Of a stretch of 13,717 nt of DNA, positions 8,193 to 13,717 are shown in pieces. A model generated the notes under the pieces. It saw only the letters and a program-made list of their open reading frames with translations, was not told where the DNA came from and ran no database searches. The translations under genes were made by a program, and so were the position numbers. Location: positions 1-13,717 of the forward strand of contig WRIA01000002.1 of assembly GCA_009782975.1 (NCBI GenBank). The letters are read 5' to 3'. Within the stretch, counting starts at the first letter, position 1; every line of letters begins with the position of its first letter. The stretch is from Clostridiales bacterium (GTDB taxonomy: Bacteria; Bacillota_B; Dehalobacteriia; UBA4068).

Positions 8193-8230
8193 CACAGGGA
8201 GCCATCGTTTTTAGGCGGTGGCTTCCTGTG
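8193..8230. repeat. Strong hairpin, 13-bp stem
   Basis: CACAGGGAGCCAT (8193-8205) pairs with GTGGCTTCCTGTG (8218-8230) with no mismatches if two G-U pairs are allowed, and the closing CG/CG of the loop can extend it to about 15 bp. It has no T-run on either side, so it is not a standard terminator. The wobble pairs favour the plus-strand RNA over a purely DNA-level palindrome, but weakly. Confidence 0.7.
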
Positions 8231-8250
8231 ATGTAAAAATGCTGATAAAG

Positions 8251-8279
8251 TTGTGTTTGTAGCAGAGTGATGATATAAT
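8251..8279 (+). promoter_or_regulatory. Predicted sigma-A promoter with extended -10
   Basis: TTGTGT at 8251-8256 as -35, a 17-bp spacer, then TGATATAAT at 8271-8279, which is a perfect TATAAT with the TGn extension. No start codon with a ribosome binding site follows closely, so a transcript from here would be noncoding or a leader of over 400 nt to tsaE. Confidence 0.5.
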
Positions 8280-8310
8280 TATGTAAGGGATAAGAACAGT
8301 TAGATTCTGC

Positions 8311-8378
8311 AAAATATTCGCGTTTCTAAACATTTTATTTAACTTCCTAAACAAAATATTTAACTTCGCAAATATTTT
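8311..8378. repeat. 68-bp AT-rich imperfect palindrome containing a 21-bp tandem duplication
   Basis: AAAATATTCGCG (8311-8322) pairs with CGCAAATATTTT (8367-8378) at 11 of 12 positions. Inside it ATTTTATTTA (8332-8341) pairs with TAAACAAAAT (8348-8357) at 9 of 10, around a 6-nt loop, with four more pairs (TAAA/TTTA) between; all share the centre 8344.5. The same stretch contains two adjacent 21-bp units, 8327-8347 and 8348-8368, both beginning TAAACA and sharing ATTTAACTTC. T8375-T8380 closes the right arm. Confidence 0.7.
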
Positions 8379-8452
8379 TTGATTGAATAGAAGCGGAAAA
8401 CCCGCCTGTAACAAAAGGACAAAAACTACCTAACAGTGGCGCATTCGCGCAA

Positions 8453-8481
8453 TTGACAGCCTGCCCTATATATGCGAATAT
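8453..8481 (+). promoter_or_regulatory. Possible promoter flanked by an inverted repeat
   Basis: A perfect TTGACA at 8453-8458, a 17-bp spacer and TGCGAATAT (TGn plus a poor -10, 3 of 6 bases) at 8473-8481. ATTCGC at 8443-8448 and GCGAAT at 8474-8479 are inverted copies that flank the -35 and overlap the -10, as an operator might. The weak -10 keeps confidence low. Confidence 0.3.
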
Positions 8482-8620
8482 AAAGACGGCGGCAAAAAAT
8501 TATCCCCGGATACCTGCCATATAAAAAAAACACCGCTTTTTATCCTGTCGGGCGAGTTTATATTATAGGTCGGCTTCCATTTCCGGCTATAATTTTATTG
8601 CACATACTCAAAAGTTCTAC

Positions 8621-8650
8621 TTGTAATATTTTCCTGCTATAGGTTATTAT
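8621..8650 (+). promoter_or_regulatory. Possible promoter for tsaE cluster
   Basis: TTGTAA at 8621-8626, an 18-bp spacer and TATTAT at 8645-8650, about 50 bp before the tsaE start. Each box has one or two mismatches from the sigma-A consensus. It is the best-placed candidate for transcription of tsaE–tsaB–rimI–tsaD. Confidence 0.4.
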
Positions 8651-8701
8651 ACCCTTTGTACTCTATCATCCCGTCTCTTTATTTTTTGAAAGGTCAAAAA
8701 T

Positions 8702-9196
8702 ATGCGGCTGGCCATACAAACAAAAAACGCGGAAGAAACGCGGGCGCTGGGGCAAAAGGTGGGGGAGCATATACCGCCGGATACGGTGATCGCGGCCTTT
8801 GGCGGCCTGGGCCTGGGCAAGACCGTGTTCGCCAAAGGTCTGGCCCGCGGTTTGGGCCTAACTGAACCTGTAACCAGCCCCACCTATATCTATATACAGG
8901 AATACTTTGGCAGAATGCCCTTTTGCCATATAGACGCTTACCGTATGGAGCAACTGGAGGAGGATGAGATAGCGCAGTTGGGTCTAACAGATTGTTTTTT
9001 GCCCGGCAAAACGGCTTATGTGGAATGGCCACAATTCATACGCCCTTTTTTGCCTAAGGATGCTATAGAATTGCACTTTTGCTTATTGCCGGAACAACCG
9101 GAGGGCAGAAGTTTGCTGTTTGTTTTCGATACCGATGCGCAAGGCTGGCTTACACCTTTACTGGCCCGGCGGGAGGAAAAACAATGCACATCTTAG
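8702..9196 (+). CDS. tsaE: tRNA threonylcarbamoyladenosine biosynthesis ATPase TsaE
   Basis: P-loop ATPase that works with TsaB and TsaD to put threonylcarbamoyl on A37 of ANN-decoding tRNAs. The 164-residue product has Walker A at 34-41 reading GGLGLGKT (the family usually has GDLGAGKT, so Asp is replaced by Gly), SPTY at 59-62, HIDAYRM at 76-82 as the Walker-B-like segment, and VEWP at 107-110. The start ATG 8702 has GAAAGG at 8688-8693 with an 8-nt spacer. The 3' end overlaps tsaB by 13 bp. The residues after about 130 are variable in the family. It is the first gene of a four-gene cluster following a long noncoding region. Confidence 0.93.
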   Translation: MRLAIQTKNAEETRALGQKVGEHIPPDTVIAAFGGLGLGKTVFAKGLARGLGLTEPVTSPTYIYIQEYFGRMPFCHIDAYRMEQLEEDEIAQLGLTDCFLPGKTAYVEWPQFIRPFLPKDAIELHFCLLPEQPEGRSLLFVFDTDAQGWLTPLLARREEKQCTS

Positions 9197-9942
9197 CCAT
9201 AGACACATCCGCTTTCTCGGTTGGGGCGGCTATAAGCGGCGAAGAGGGGCTTATCGGCCAACTGGAACTTTCTTACGGACGGCAGGCCAGCGAAACATTG
9301 CTGCCCTTGTGCAAAAGCCTGCTATCCCTTACCGGATTAACACTGACCGATATGGACGCCCTGGCCGTCACCGTTGGCCCCGGATCCTTTACCGGCCTGC
9401 GCATAGGCTTAGCCACAGCCAAGGCTTGGTCGCAGGCGCTGGTTAAACCCATTATCGCCGTTAGCACCCTGGAAGCCTTGGCCTACGGCGCTTCCGAGCG
9501 GGGGCATCTTATATGCCCCATCCTTAACGCAAGGCGGGGCGAGCTGTACGCGGCCTTGTTTGCGGAGGGAGAACGCCTGCTGGATGATATGCTGATAACA
9601 CCGGAGGCACTGGCGGAACTTTTATTGATAAAAAGAAAGGCGCCTCTTCCGCACTTTTCTTCACAACCCATATTATCTCCCCTGGCCTCTGAGTATAACG
9701 TCCCTGTCCTTTTTTGCGGCGAAGGCTTGGCGGAAGCGGAAGGACAGCTGGCAAACCTGTTGGGAGAAAAGGTGCTTAAAGCACCGGAGCAGCGTCAAAG
9801 CTTTTTGGCCGGAGCAGCGGCCTTACTGGGGCGTAAAAAATACCTGGTCAAAGATTTTGCCGACCCGGTGCTGCTGGAGCCGGCTTATCTGCGCCCTGCC
9901 GCAGCGGAGGAAAACAGGCGGGAGGCCGTACGGTATGGCTGA
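9184..9942 (+). CDS. tsaB: tRNA threonylcarbamoyladenosine biosynthesis protein TsaB
   Basis: Inactive-looking ASKHA-fold paralogue of TsaD that forms the TsaB–TsaD dimer needed for t6A synthesis. The frame is open upstream to 9079, but that part lies in tsaE; ATG 9184 has GGGAGG at 9171-9176 with a 7-nt spacer and gives the family opening MHILAIDTS. The product is 252 residues. VTVGPGSFTGLRIGLATAK, at about residues 62-80, is the diagnostic motif, and an ILNARRGELYAALF stretch follows in the second subdomain. The C-terminus ends in the region overlapping rimI by 8 bp. The dense overlaps with both neighbours support one polycistronic message. Confidence 0.94.
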   Translation: MHILAIDTSAFSVGAAISGEEGLIGQLELSYGRQASETLLPLCKSLLSLTGLTLTDMDALAVTVGPGSFTGLRIGLATAKAWSQALVKPIIAVSTLEALAYGASERGHLICPILNARRGELYAALFAEGERLLDDMLITPEALAELLLIKRKAPLPHFSSQPILSPLASEYNVPVLFCGEGLAEAEGQLANLLGEKVLKAPEQRQSFLAGAAALLGRKKYLVKDFADPVLLEPAYLRPAAAEENRREAVRYG

Positions 9943-10390
9943 ACCGGTTTTGCAACGCCTTACCTTGGCGCATTTGGAAGATGTTTTGCTGGTAGAACAA
10001 TTAAGTTTTACCGATCCCTGGAGCCGCGAATCCTACCGCTATGAGCTTGCCGAAAACGAACTGGCCCATTATTACGGCTGCTTTCTCGACCGGCGTTTGC
10101 TGGGCTTCGGCGGCTTTTGGCAGATACTTACGGAGGGGCATATCGCCAATGTGGCCGTGCATCCCGATTTTCGCTCCAAAGGCTTGGGAAAACTGCTGGT
10201 GGCGCATTTAATGACGGCCTGCCGCGCCCTGGGTGGCACGGCCATGACGCTGGAGGTGCGCCAAAGCAATGCGGCGGCGCGGGAGCTGTACCGCAAATTT
10301 GGCTTTACCAGCGCGGGAGTACGTCCGGGGTATTATAATGATCGGGAAAACGCCGTGATAATGTGGGCAGATTTGGAGGCAAAAGACTAG
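9935..10390 (+). CDS. rimI: Ribosomal protein S18-alanine N-acetyltransferase RimI
   Basis: GNAT-family enzyme that acetylates the N-terminal alanine of ribosomal protein S18 using acetyl-CoA. The product is 151 residues, the usual size. ATG 9935 is chosen over upstream in-frame starts within tsaB because GGAGG at 9921-9925 is spaced 9 nt from it. GNAT motifs are clear: HIANVAVHPDFRSKGLGKLL (motif A, with the acetyl-CoA loop RSKGLG), LEVRQSNAAARELYRKFGF (motif B, with the Asn and Tyr typical of RimI), and a YYNDRENAVIMW end. A second GNAT substrate cannot be excluded, but linkage with tsaB and tsaD is characteristic of rimI. Three bases separate it from tsaD. Confidence 0.93.
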   Translation: MAEPVLQRLTLAHLEDVLLVEQLSFTDPWSRESYRYELAENELAHYYGCFLDRRLLGFGGFWQILTEGHIANVAVHPDFRSKGLGKLLVAHLMTACRALGGTAMTLEVRQSNAAARELYRKFGFTSAGVRPGYYNDRENAVIMWADLEAKD

Positions 10391-10393
10391 GAA

Positions 10394-11398
10394 ATGACGC
10401 TTATTTTGGCTATAGAAAGCAGCTGCGATGAAACAGCGGCAGCGGTAGTGGAGGATGGCCGGCGAGTGCTATCCAATATCATCGCTTCCCAGATAGATAT
10501 ACACCGCCTTTACGGCGGCGTAGTGCCGGAGCTGGCCTCCCGCCATCATTTACAGGCCATAACGCCGGTAACGGAGGCCGCTATTCAGGAGGCCGGAATT
10601 ACTCTGGCGCAAGCCGATGCCATAGCCGTTACCGCCGGCCCGGGTCTGGCGGGGCCGCTTTTGGTAGGGGTATCATATTCCAAGGCCCTGGCCTTCGCCC
10701 TGGATAAACCCTTGATAGCTGTGCATCACTGGCAGGCCCATATCGCTGCCATCAACCTTGTCTGCAAGATTAAGCCGCCTTATCTGGCACTGGTAGCTTC
10801 CGGCAGCCACAGCGGGCTTATTGTGGTGCAAAAAGATAGTTACGAACTGGCGGGGCAAAGTCTGGATGACGCGGCCGGAGAAGCCTTCGATAAAATAGCC
10901 CGCGCTCTGGGCCTGCCCTATCCGGGCGGCCCGGAAATAGAAAAAGCGGCCCGCAACGGCAAGCGCGATTTTTGCGCTTTTCCCCGGGCCAGCCTGGAAA
11001 ACCCCTGCGATTTCAGCTTTAGCGGCTTAAAATCGGCAGTGCTTAACGAACTCAACCGGCGGCAGATGCAAGGGGAATCGCTTACGGAGCAATTGGTAAG
11101 CGATATAGCCGCCAGCGCCCAGGAGGCCATCTGCGATGTGCTTTCGGCAAGGGCTGTGGCCACTGCTTGCCGTCTTAAGCTGAATACCCTGGTTTTAGCG
11201 GGCGGGGTGGCCGCCAACGGCCGCCTGCGGGAGCTTGTGGGGGAACGCGCCCGTCAGGCAGGGCTTACCGCCCTTAACCCGCCCCCTGCCTATTGTACCG
11301 ATAACGCGGCCATGGTGGGCGCGGCGGCCTACCCGCTGTGGCTTAAGGGTTGCTTCGCAGCGGATACTCTCAACGCTCAACCGCGATTGCCCTTCTAA
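10394..11398 (+). CDS. tsaD: tRNA N6-adenosine threonylcarbamoyltransferase TsaD
   Basis: Catalytic subunit that transfers threonylcarbamoyl from TC-AMP to tRNA A37. The 334-residue ASKHA protein opens ILAIESSCDETAAA. The metal-binding pair HxxxH is His112 and His116 (HWQAH, where the family commonly has HLEGH), and Asp303 in CTDNAAMVGAAAY is the third ligand. DDAAGEAFDK at 158-167, PGGP at 177-180, FSFSGLKSAV at 207-216 and GGVAANGRLR at 270-279 are intact. The usually invariant SGGHT is SGSHS at 136-140, retaining His139. The start is fixed because an in-frame TAG (the rimI stop) lies two codons upstream; GGAGG at 10375-10379 is somewhat distant. It is the last gene of the cluster. Confidence 0.95.
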   Translation: MTLILAIESSCDETAAAVVEDGRRVLSNIIASQIDIHRLYGGVVPELASRHHLQAITPVTEAAIQEAGITLAQADAIAVTAGPGLAGPLLVGVSYSKALAFALDKPLIAVHHWQAHIAAINLVCKIKPPYLALVASGSHSGLIVVQKDSYELAGQSLDDAAGEAFDKIARALGLPYPGGPEIEKAARNGKRDFCAFPRASLENPCDFSFSGLKSAVLNELNRRQMQGESLTEQLVSDIAASAQEAICDVLSARAVATACRLKLNTLVLAGGVAANGRLRELVGERARQAGLTALNPPPAYCTDNAAMVGAAAYPLWLKGCFAADTLNAQPRLPF

Positions 11399-11446
11399 CC
11401 GGTATTATAGCTATTTGCTACCTGCTATCACCTTCCAGGCACTTTA

Positions 11447-11476
11447 AAGGGGAACGGCTTTTTAGCCGTTCCCCTT
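11447..11476. terminator. Hairpin between convergent genes, probable bidirectional terminator
   Basis: AAGGGGAACGGCT (11447-11459) and AGCCGTTCCCCTT (11464-11476) form a perfect 13-bp stem with a TTTT loop. It lies 48 bp after tsaD and 12 bp beyond the 3' end of the minus-strand nuclease-like gene. Neither side has a proper T-tract, so termination strength is uncertain, but the convergent location fits. Confidence 0.65.
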
Positions 11477-11488
11477 ATGTTCCAAGCC

Positions 11489-12073
11489 CTATTTATCGTT
11501 CTGACGCGCTTCCTCCGCCAGACGGTGACGGTATTTTTTTATCTCCGCGCCGTACTTGTTCTCCGGGTTATTCTGAAAATTGAACATGGGCACGCTGTAT
11601 TGTATAAGAGCTTTTTGTGTGATCTCCACTATATCTTCTGCAACTTCGTGGAAGGCGGCGGTAAAATTGCCGCGCATCCATTCCGTAAGCTTATCTTCAC
11701 TTTCAGGATCCAGCATATAGTTGTCATAACGGTCATTATCATCTTCATCCGTGGAACGCGGTATGGGAACAAGCCCCAGCTTGCTTGCTAACAACGCGGC
11801 AAGCGAACGGCGGACGGTGGATGAACCTGTACTGCCGCTTATAAAATGGCGCGAGCTGTTAGACTTACTTTTGCCTATAAAGACCACTTTGGGCTTTTGT
11901 TCCCCCCACAGGCTGCCGCCACCCAGCTCTGTACCGGCATAGGTAATGATATAAATACCTTTGCCCCTGTTTAACCCGGCTATAAAATCATCATTCAACT
12001 CCTCCAGGCGGCCCAGCAATTCCTCCGTGACCGCCCGGCAGTGCTCCCATGTGATATTTTCCGCTCCCTGCAT
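11489..12073 (-). CDS. GIY-YIG nuclease-like protein
   Basis: The 194-residue product appears to be a single-domain GIY-YIG protein, a fold that cleaves DNA with one metal ion. Visible landmarks: GIY at 39-41, VVFIGKS at 63-69 (FIG instead of YIG, so the second Tyr is Phe), basic residues R75 and R88-R89 as candidates for the catalytic arginine, E150 in a helix ending ALI, and N165 in PMFN, matching the ExxLI...PxxN end of the fold. Start: an ATG at 12082 has AAGGAG directly abutting it, too close to work, whereas ATG 12073 has the same site at a 9-nt spacing, so I start there. It lies downstream of hpt in the same direction, with 76 bp between, and converges on tsaD. The substrate is unknown; restriction, repair and homing roles are all possible. 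Activity is unproven given the Phe. Confidence 0.65.
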   Translation of the reverse strand: MQGAENITWEHCRAVTEELLGRLEELNDDFIAGLNRGKGIYIITYAGTELGGGSLWGEQKPKVVFIGKSKSNSSRHFISGSTGSSTVRRSLAALLASKLGLVPIPRSTDEDDNDRYDNYMLDPESEDKLTEWMRGNFTAAFHEVAEDIVEITQKALIQYSVPMFNFQNNPENKYGAEIKKYRHRLAEEARQNDK

Positions 12074-12149
12074 GGCTATCATCTCCTTTTCCTTATATTA
12101 TTTACCCCGGCAACAAAACATATGGCTTTTAAACGGCTTTTTGTTTACT

Positions 12150-12737
12150 CTATTTTTTTGCCGGCGTAATATTATTATATATTTCAGGCTTCAATACGCC
12201 TATATAGGGCAGATGTCGGTATTGCCCGGCATAATCCAGGCCATAGCCCACCACGAACTCGTCGGGCACATCAAAACCGCAAAAATCCACCGCTACCTCC
12301 GCCTTGCGGCGGGAAGGCTTGTTTAAAAGAGCGCATACGGAAAGGCTTAAGGGCTTACGGGCCTGCAATACGTCCAGCAGGCTGTTTAAGGTCAGACCGG
12401 TATCCACGATATCCTCCACCACCAGCACATGCTTGCCTTCTATGCTTTCGGATATATCCTTAAGGATACGCACCGCGCCGGAGCTTACTGTAGAACCGCC
12501 ATAGCTGCTGATGGCCATAAAATCTATGGTCAACGCCAAAGGCAAGCGGCGGATAAGATCGCTCATAAACACTACAGCGCCGCGCAATATACCCACCACC
12601 ACCAATTCACCGGGTGGCCGGGCCCGGTAATGGTCGGTTATTTGCCTTGCAAGCGCCTCCACGCGAAGGATTATTTCTTCCTCTTGTAATATGATCTTCG
12701 CCAGATGCCCGCTTAATGGAGACTGCCCGTTATCCAC
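12150..12737 (-). CDS. hpt: Hypoxanthine phosphoribosyltransferase
   Basis: Purine salvage enzyme converting hypoxanthine or guanine plus PRPP to IMP or GMP in the cytoplasm. The 195-residue length is slightly above the usual 175-185, with the excess at the N-terminus. LRGAVVF at 51-57 binds pyrophosphate, SSYGGSTVSSG at 77-87 is the flexible loop, VLVVEDIVDTGLTL at 104-117 is the PRPP-binding motif, and DEFVVGYGLDYAGQYRHLPYIG is the C-terminal base-binding region. It starts at GTG 12737, chosen because GGAGG (complement of 12745-12749) lies 7 nt upstream; no nearer ATG has a better site. It is divergent from the MATE gene, and the nuclease-like gene follows it. Confidence 0.95.
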   Translation of the reverse strand: MDNGQSPLSGHLAKIILQEEEIILRVEALARQITDHYRARPPGELVVVGILRGAVVFMSDLIRRLPLALTIDFMAISSYGGSTVSSGAVRILKDISESIEGKHVLVVEDIVDTGLTLNSLLDVLQARKPLSLSVCALLNKPSRRKAEVAVDFCGFDVPDEFVVGYGLDYAGQYRHLPYIGVLKPEIYNNITPAKK

Positions 12738-12852
12738 GCGCCCACCTCCCTATATCCGTTATTCTGTACGGATCGCTTAAAACCCTTCTTGCCCGCGGCA
12801 TAAAACAGACGATTTTAACATACATTTATTGCTTTCCTTTCTTGTTTTAGTG

Positions 12853-12861
12853 TGGTATAAT
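12853..12861 (+). promoter_or_regulatory. Extended -10 promoter element for the MATE gene
   Basis: TGGTATAAT, a perfect TATAAT with the TGn extension, about 36 bp before the MATE start. No good -35 is at the right distance (TTTCCT at 17 bp spacing), which an extended -10 can tolerate. A minus-strand TGTTAAAAT element (complement of 12812-12820) may serve hpt. Confidence 0.5.
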
Positions 12862-12896
12862 TGGCAAATACTATTTGGAAAGGAATTGTTACCCCT

Positions 12897-13717
12897 ATGA
12901 ATATCTTAAGCCCGGCGCGGCCGCGCTGGAATAGAGAATATACCTCCGTAATGCTTACCGTGGCTTTGCCCGTGATGCTGCAAAACCTTATCAGCATAGG
13001 CCTTAATCTGGTGGATGTGCTGATGATAGGCCGCCTGGGCGTAAGTGAGCTGGCCGCTGTGGGCGCGGCCAACCGCATATATAGCGTGTTCGGTATGCTG
13101 TGCTTTGGCCTTATAAGCGGATTTTCCGTTTATATAGCCCAATATTGGGGTGTACGGGATACCAAAAATATCCGCCGCGTATATGGGCTGGCTCTTACGG
13201 CCATGCTCAGCGTGGCCGCGCTCTTTATGCTGCTGGCCGCAAGCGCCGGGCGGCCGCTGCTTTCCTTGTTTGTTAAGGATCCGGCAGTGGTGGAGCTGGG
13301 GCGGCAATACCTTAATATAGCTCTTTTTTCCTACCCGTTGGTAGCCTATTCCTTTTGCACCAGTTTCAGCAGCCGGGCCATCCGGCGTTTACGGGCCACG
13401 ACCATCATCAACGCCCTTGCCCTGGGAACCAATACAGTGCTGAATTACGGTCTTATTTTCGGTAATTTCGGTATGCCGCGCCTGGGTGTTACAGGAGCGG
13501 CCATAGCCACGGTGATAGCCCGCAGCCTGGAGCTTATCATGCTGATGATCTTTCTTTACAGTAGCCGCGAACACCCTTTAGCCGGCCGGTGGCGGGAGTT
13601 GTTCTCCTTCGACGGAGCGCGTACACGCAAGATTTTGGCTACCACCTTGCCCGTGCTGGGCAACGAGGGCTCTATAACACTGGGCGTCACCTTCTTTTAT
13701 ATGGCGGTAAGCTTTCT
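12897..13717 (+). CDS. MATE family efflux transporter, 3'-truncated by window edge
   Basis: Multidrug and toxic compound extrusion transporter of the cytoplasmic membrane, normally about 450 residues with 12 helices; 273 residues are visible and no stop is reached. The opening LTVALPVMLQNLISIGLNLVD is the typical first helix, followed by VLMIGRLG.SELAAVGAA, which is highly characteristic of the family. The rest alternates hydrophobic stretches (helices around 18-38, 63-80, 98-115, 135-158, 168-185 and 198-218) with basic loops. ATG 12897 is preceded by GGAAAGGA at 12877-12884, a 12-nt spacing. The repeat half of the fold begins near TLPVLGNEGSITLG at the window edge. Substrate and coupling ion cannot be read from sequence. 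Confidence 0.92.
   Translation, partial: MNILSPARPRWNREYTSVMLTVALPVMLQNLISIGLNLVDVLMIGRLGVSELAAVGAANRIYSVFGMLCFGLISGFSVYIAQYWGVRDTKNIRRVYGLALTAMLSVAALFMLLAASAGRPLLSLFVKDPAVVELGRQYLNIALFSYPLVAYSFCTSFSSRAIRRLRATTIINALALGTNTVLNYGLIFGNFGMPRLGVTGAAIATVIARSLELIMLMIFLYSSREHPLAGRWRELFSFDGARTRKILATTLPVLGNEGSITLGVTFFYMAVSF

Larger units (their letters stand above)
8098..8701. other. 604-bp intergenic region without a convincing gene
   Basis: Much more AT-rich than the flanking genes. It holds a strong hairpin (8193-8230), a good extended -10 promoter (8251-8279), a 68-bp imperfect palindrome with an internal 21-bp tandem duplication (8311-8378), a TTGACA-type promoter candidate (8453-8481) and a weaker promoter nearer to tsaE (8621-8650). 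The only open frame of note is on the minus strand (8211-8414); it would start at TTG without a ribosome binding site and is largely a translation of the palindrome. The region could encode an untranslated RNA, a long tsaE leader, or be a decayed insertion. Confidence 0.6.

Noticed and set aside
8160..8235. A c-di-GMP (GEMM) riboswitch, suggested by GCAAAGC followed by a GCTGCC-like segment
   Set aside because: The GAAA tetraloop receptor, the second stem and the conserved spacing are missing.
8211..8414. Minus-strand 67-codon frame
   Set aside because: It has a TTG start, no ribosome binding site, and its heptad-like repeats come from translating the 21-bp tandem duplication.
8691..8700. 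CtsR operator half-site (GGTCAAA) before tsaE
   Set aside because: Only one half-site is present; CtsR needs a direct repeat, and the bases also serve as the tsaE ribosome binding region.
12730..12738. DnaA box (TTATCCACG)
   Set aside because: It is a single near-match that lies at the first codons of hpt, with no cluster and no AT-rich unwinding region beside it.

Overview
The window looks like a piece of a Bacillota (Firmicutes) chromosome, most likely Clostridia-like, of moderate G+C. The evidence is the trigger factor–clpP–clpX order, the DUF1385–prfA–prmC order, the tsaE–tsaB–rimI–tsaD cluster, an S-layer-homology (SLH) anchored carboxypeptidase, and perfect copies of the Firmicutes-type parS centromere. 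I do not assign a genus. No tRNA, rRNA, CRISPR array or insertion sequence was seen.

Layout. 1-2800: protein quality control, with the 3' part of tig followed by clpP and clpX. 2841-5110: two genes, thiamine pyrophosphokinase and a secreted VanY-type carboxypeptidase with SLH repeats. They are bracketed by two pairs of perfect 18-bp palindromes that contain the ParB-binding consensus; one palindrome forms the first six codons of the thiamine gene, and both pairs have the same 65-bp centre-to-centre spacing. 5205-8097: a translation-termination operon of DUF1385 membrane protein, prfA (release factor 1) and prmC (its methyltransferase), with overlapping reading frames. A 12-nt repeat at the end of the DUF1385 gene also supplies the prfA ribosome binding site. 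8098-8701: about 600 bp with no convincing gene but with two strong inverted repeats and promoter-like sequences. 8702-11398: tsaE–tsaB–rimI–tsaD, tightly packed, serving t6A tRNA modification and S18 acetylation. 11399-12737: a hairpin, then two minus-strand genes, a GIY-YIG-type nuclease-like protein and hypoxanthine phosphoribosyltransferase. 12897-end: a divergent MATE transporter cut by the window edge.

Most genes are translation or protein-quality housekeeping. Three cooperating sets stand out: ClpX unfolds substrates for ClpP; PrmC methylates the GGQ glutamine of PrfA; TsaB, TsaD and TsaE act together on threonylcarbamoyl transfer (their partner TsaC is not in the window). The most unusual structure is the parS cluster, which suggests the window lies in the origin-proximal, ParB-loading part of the chromosome. 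The second is the structured intergenic region before tsaE.
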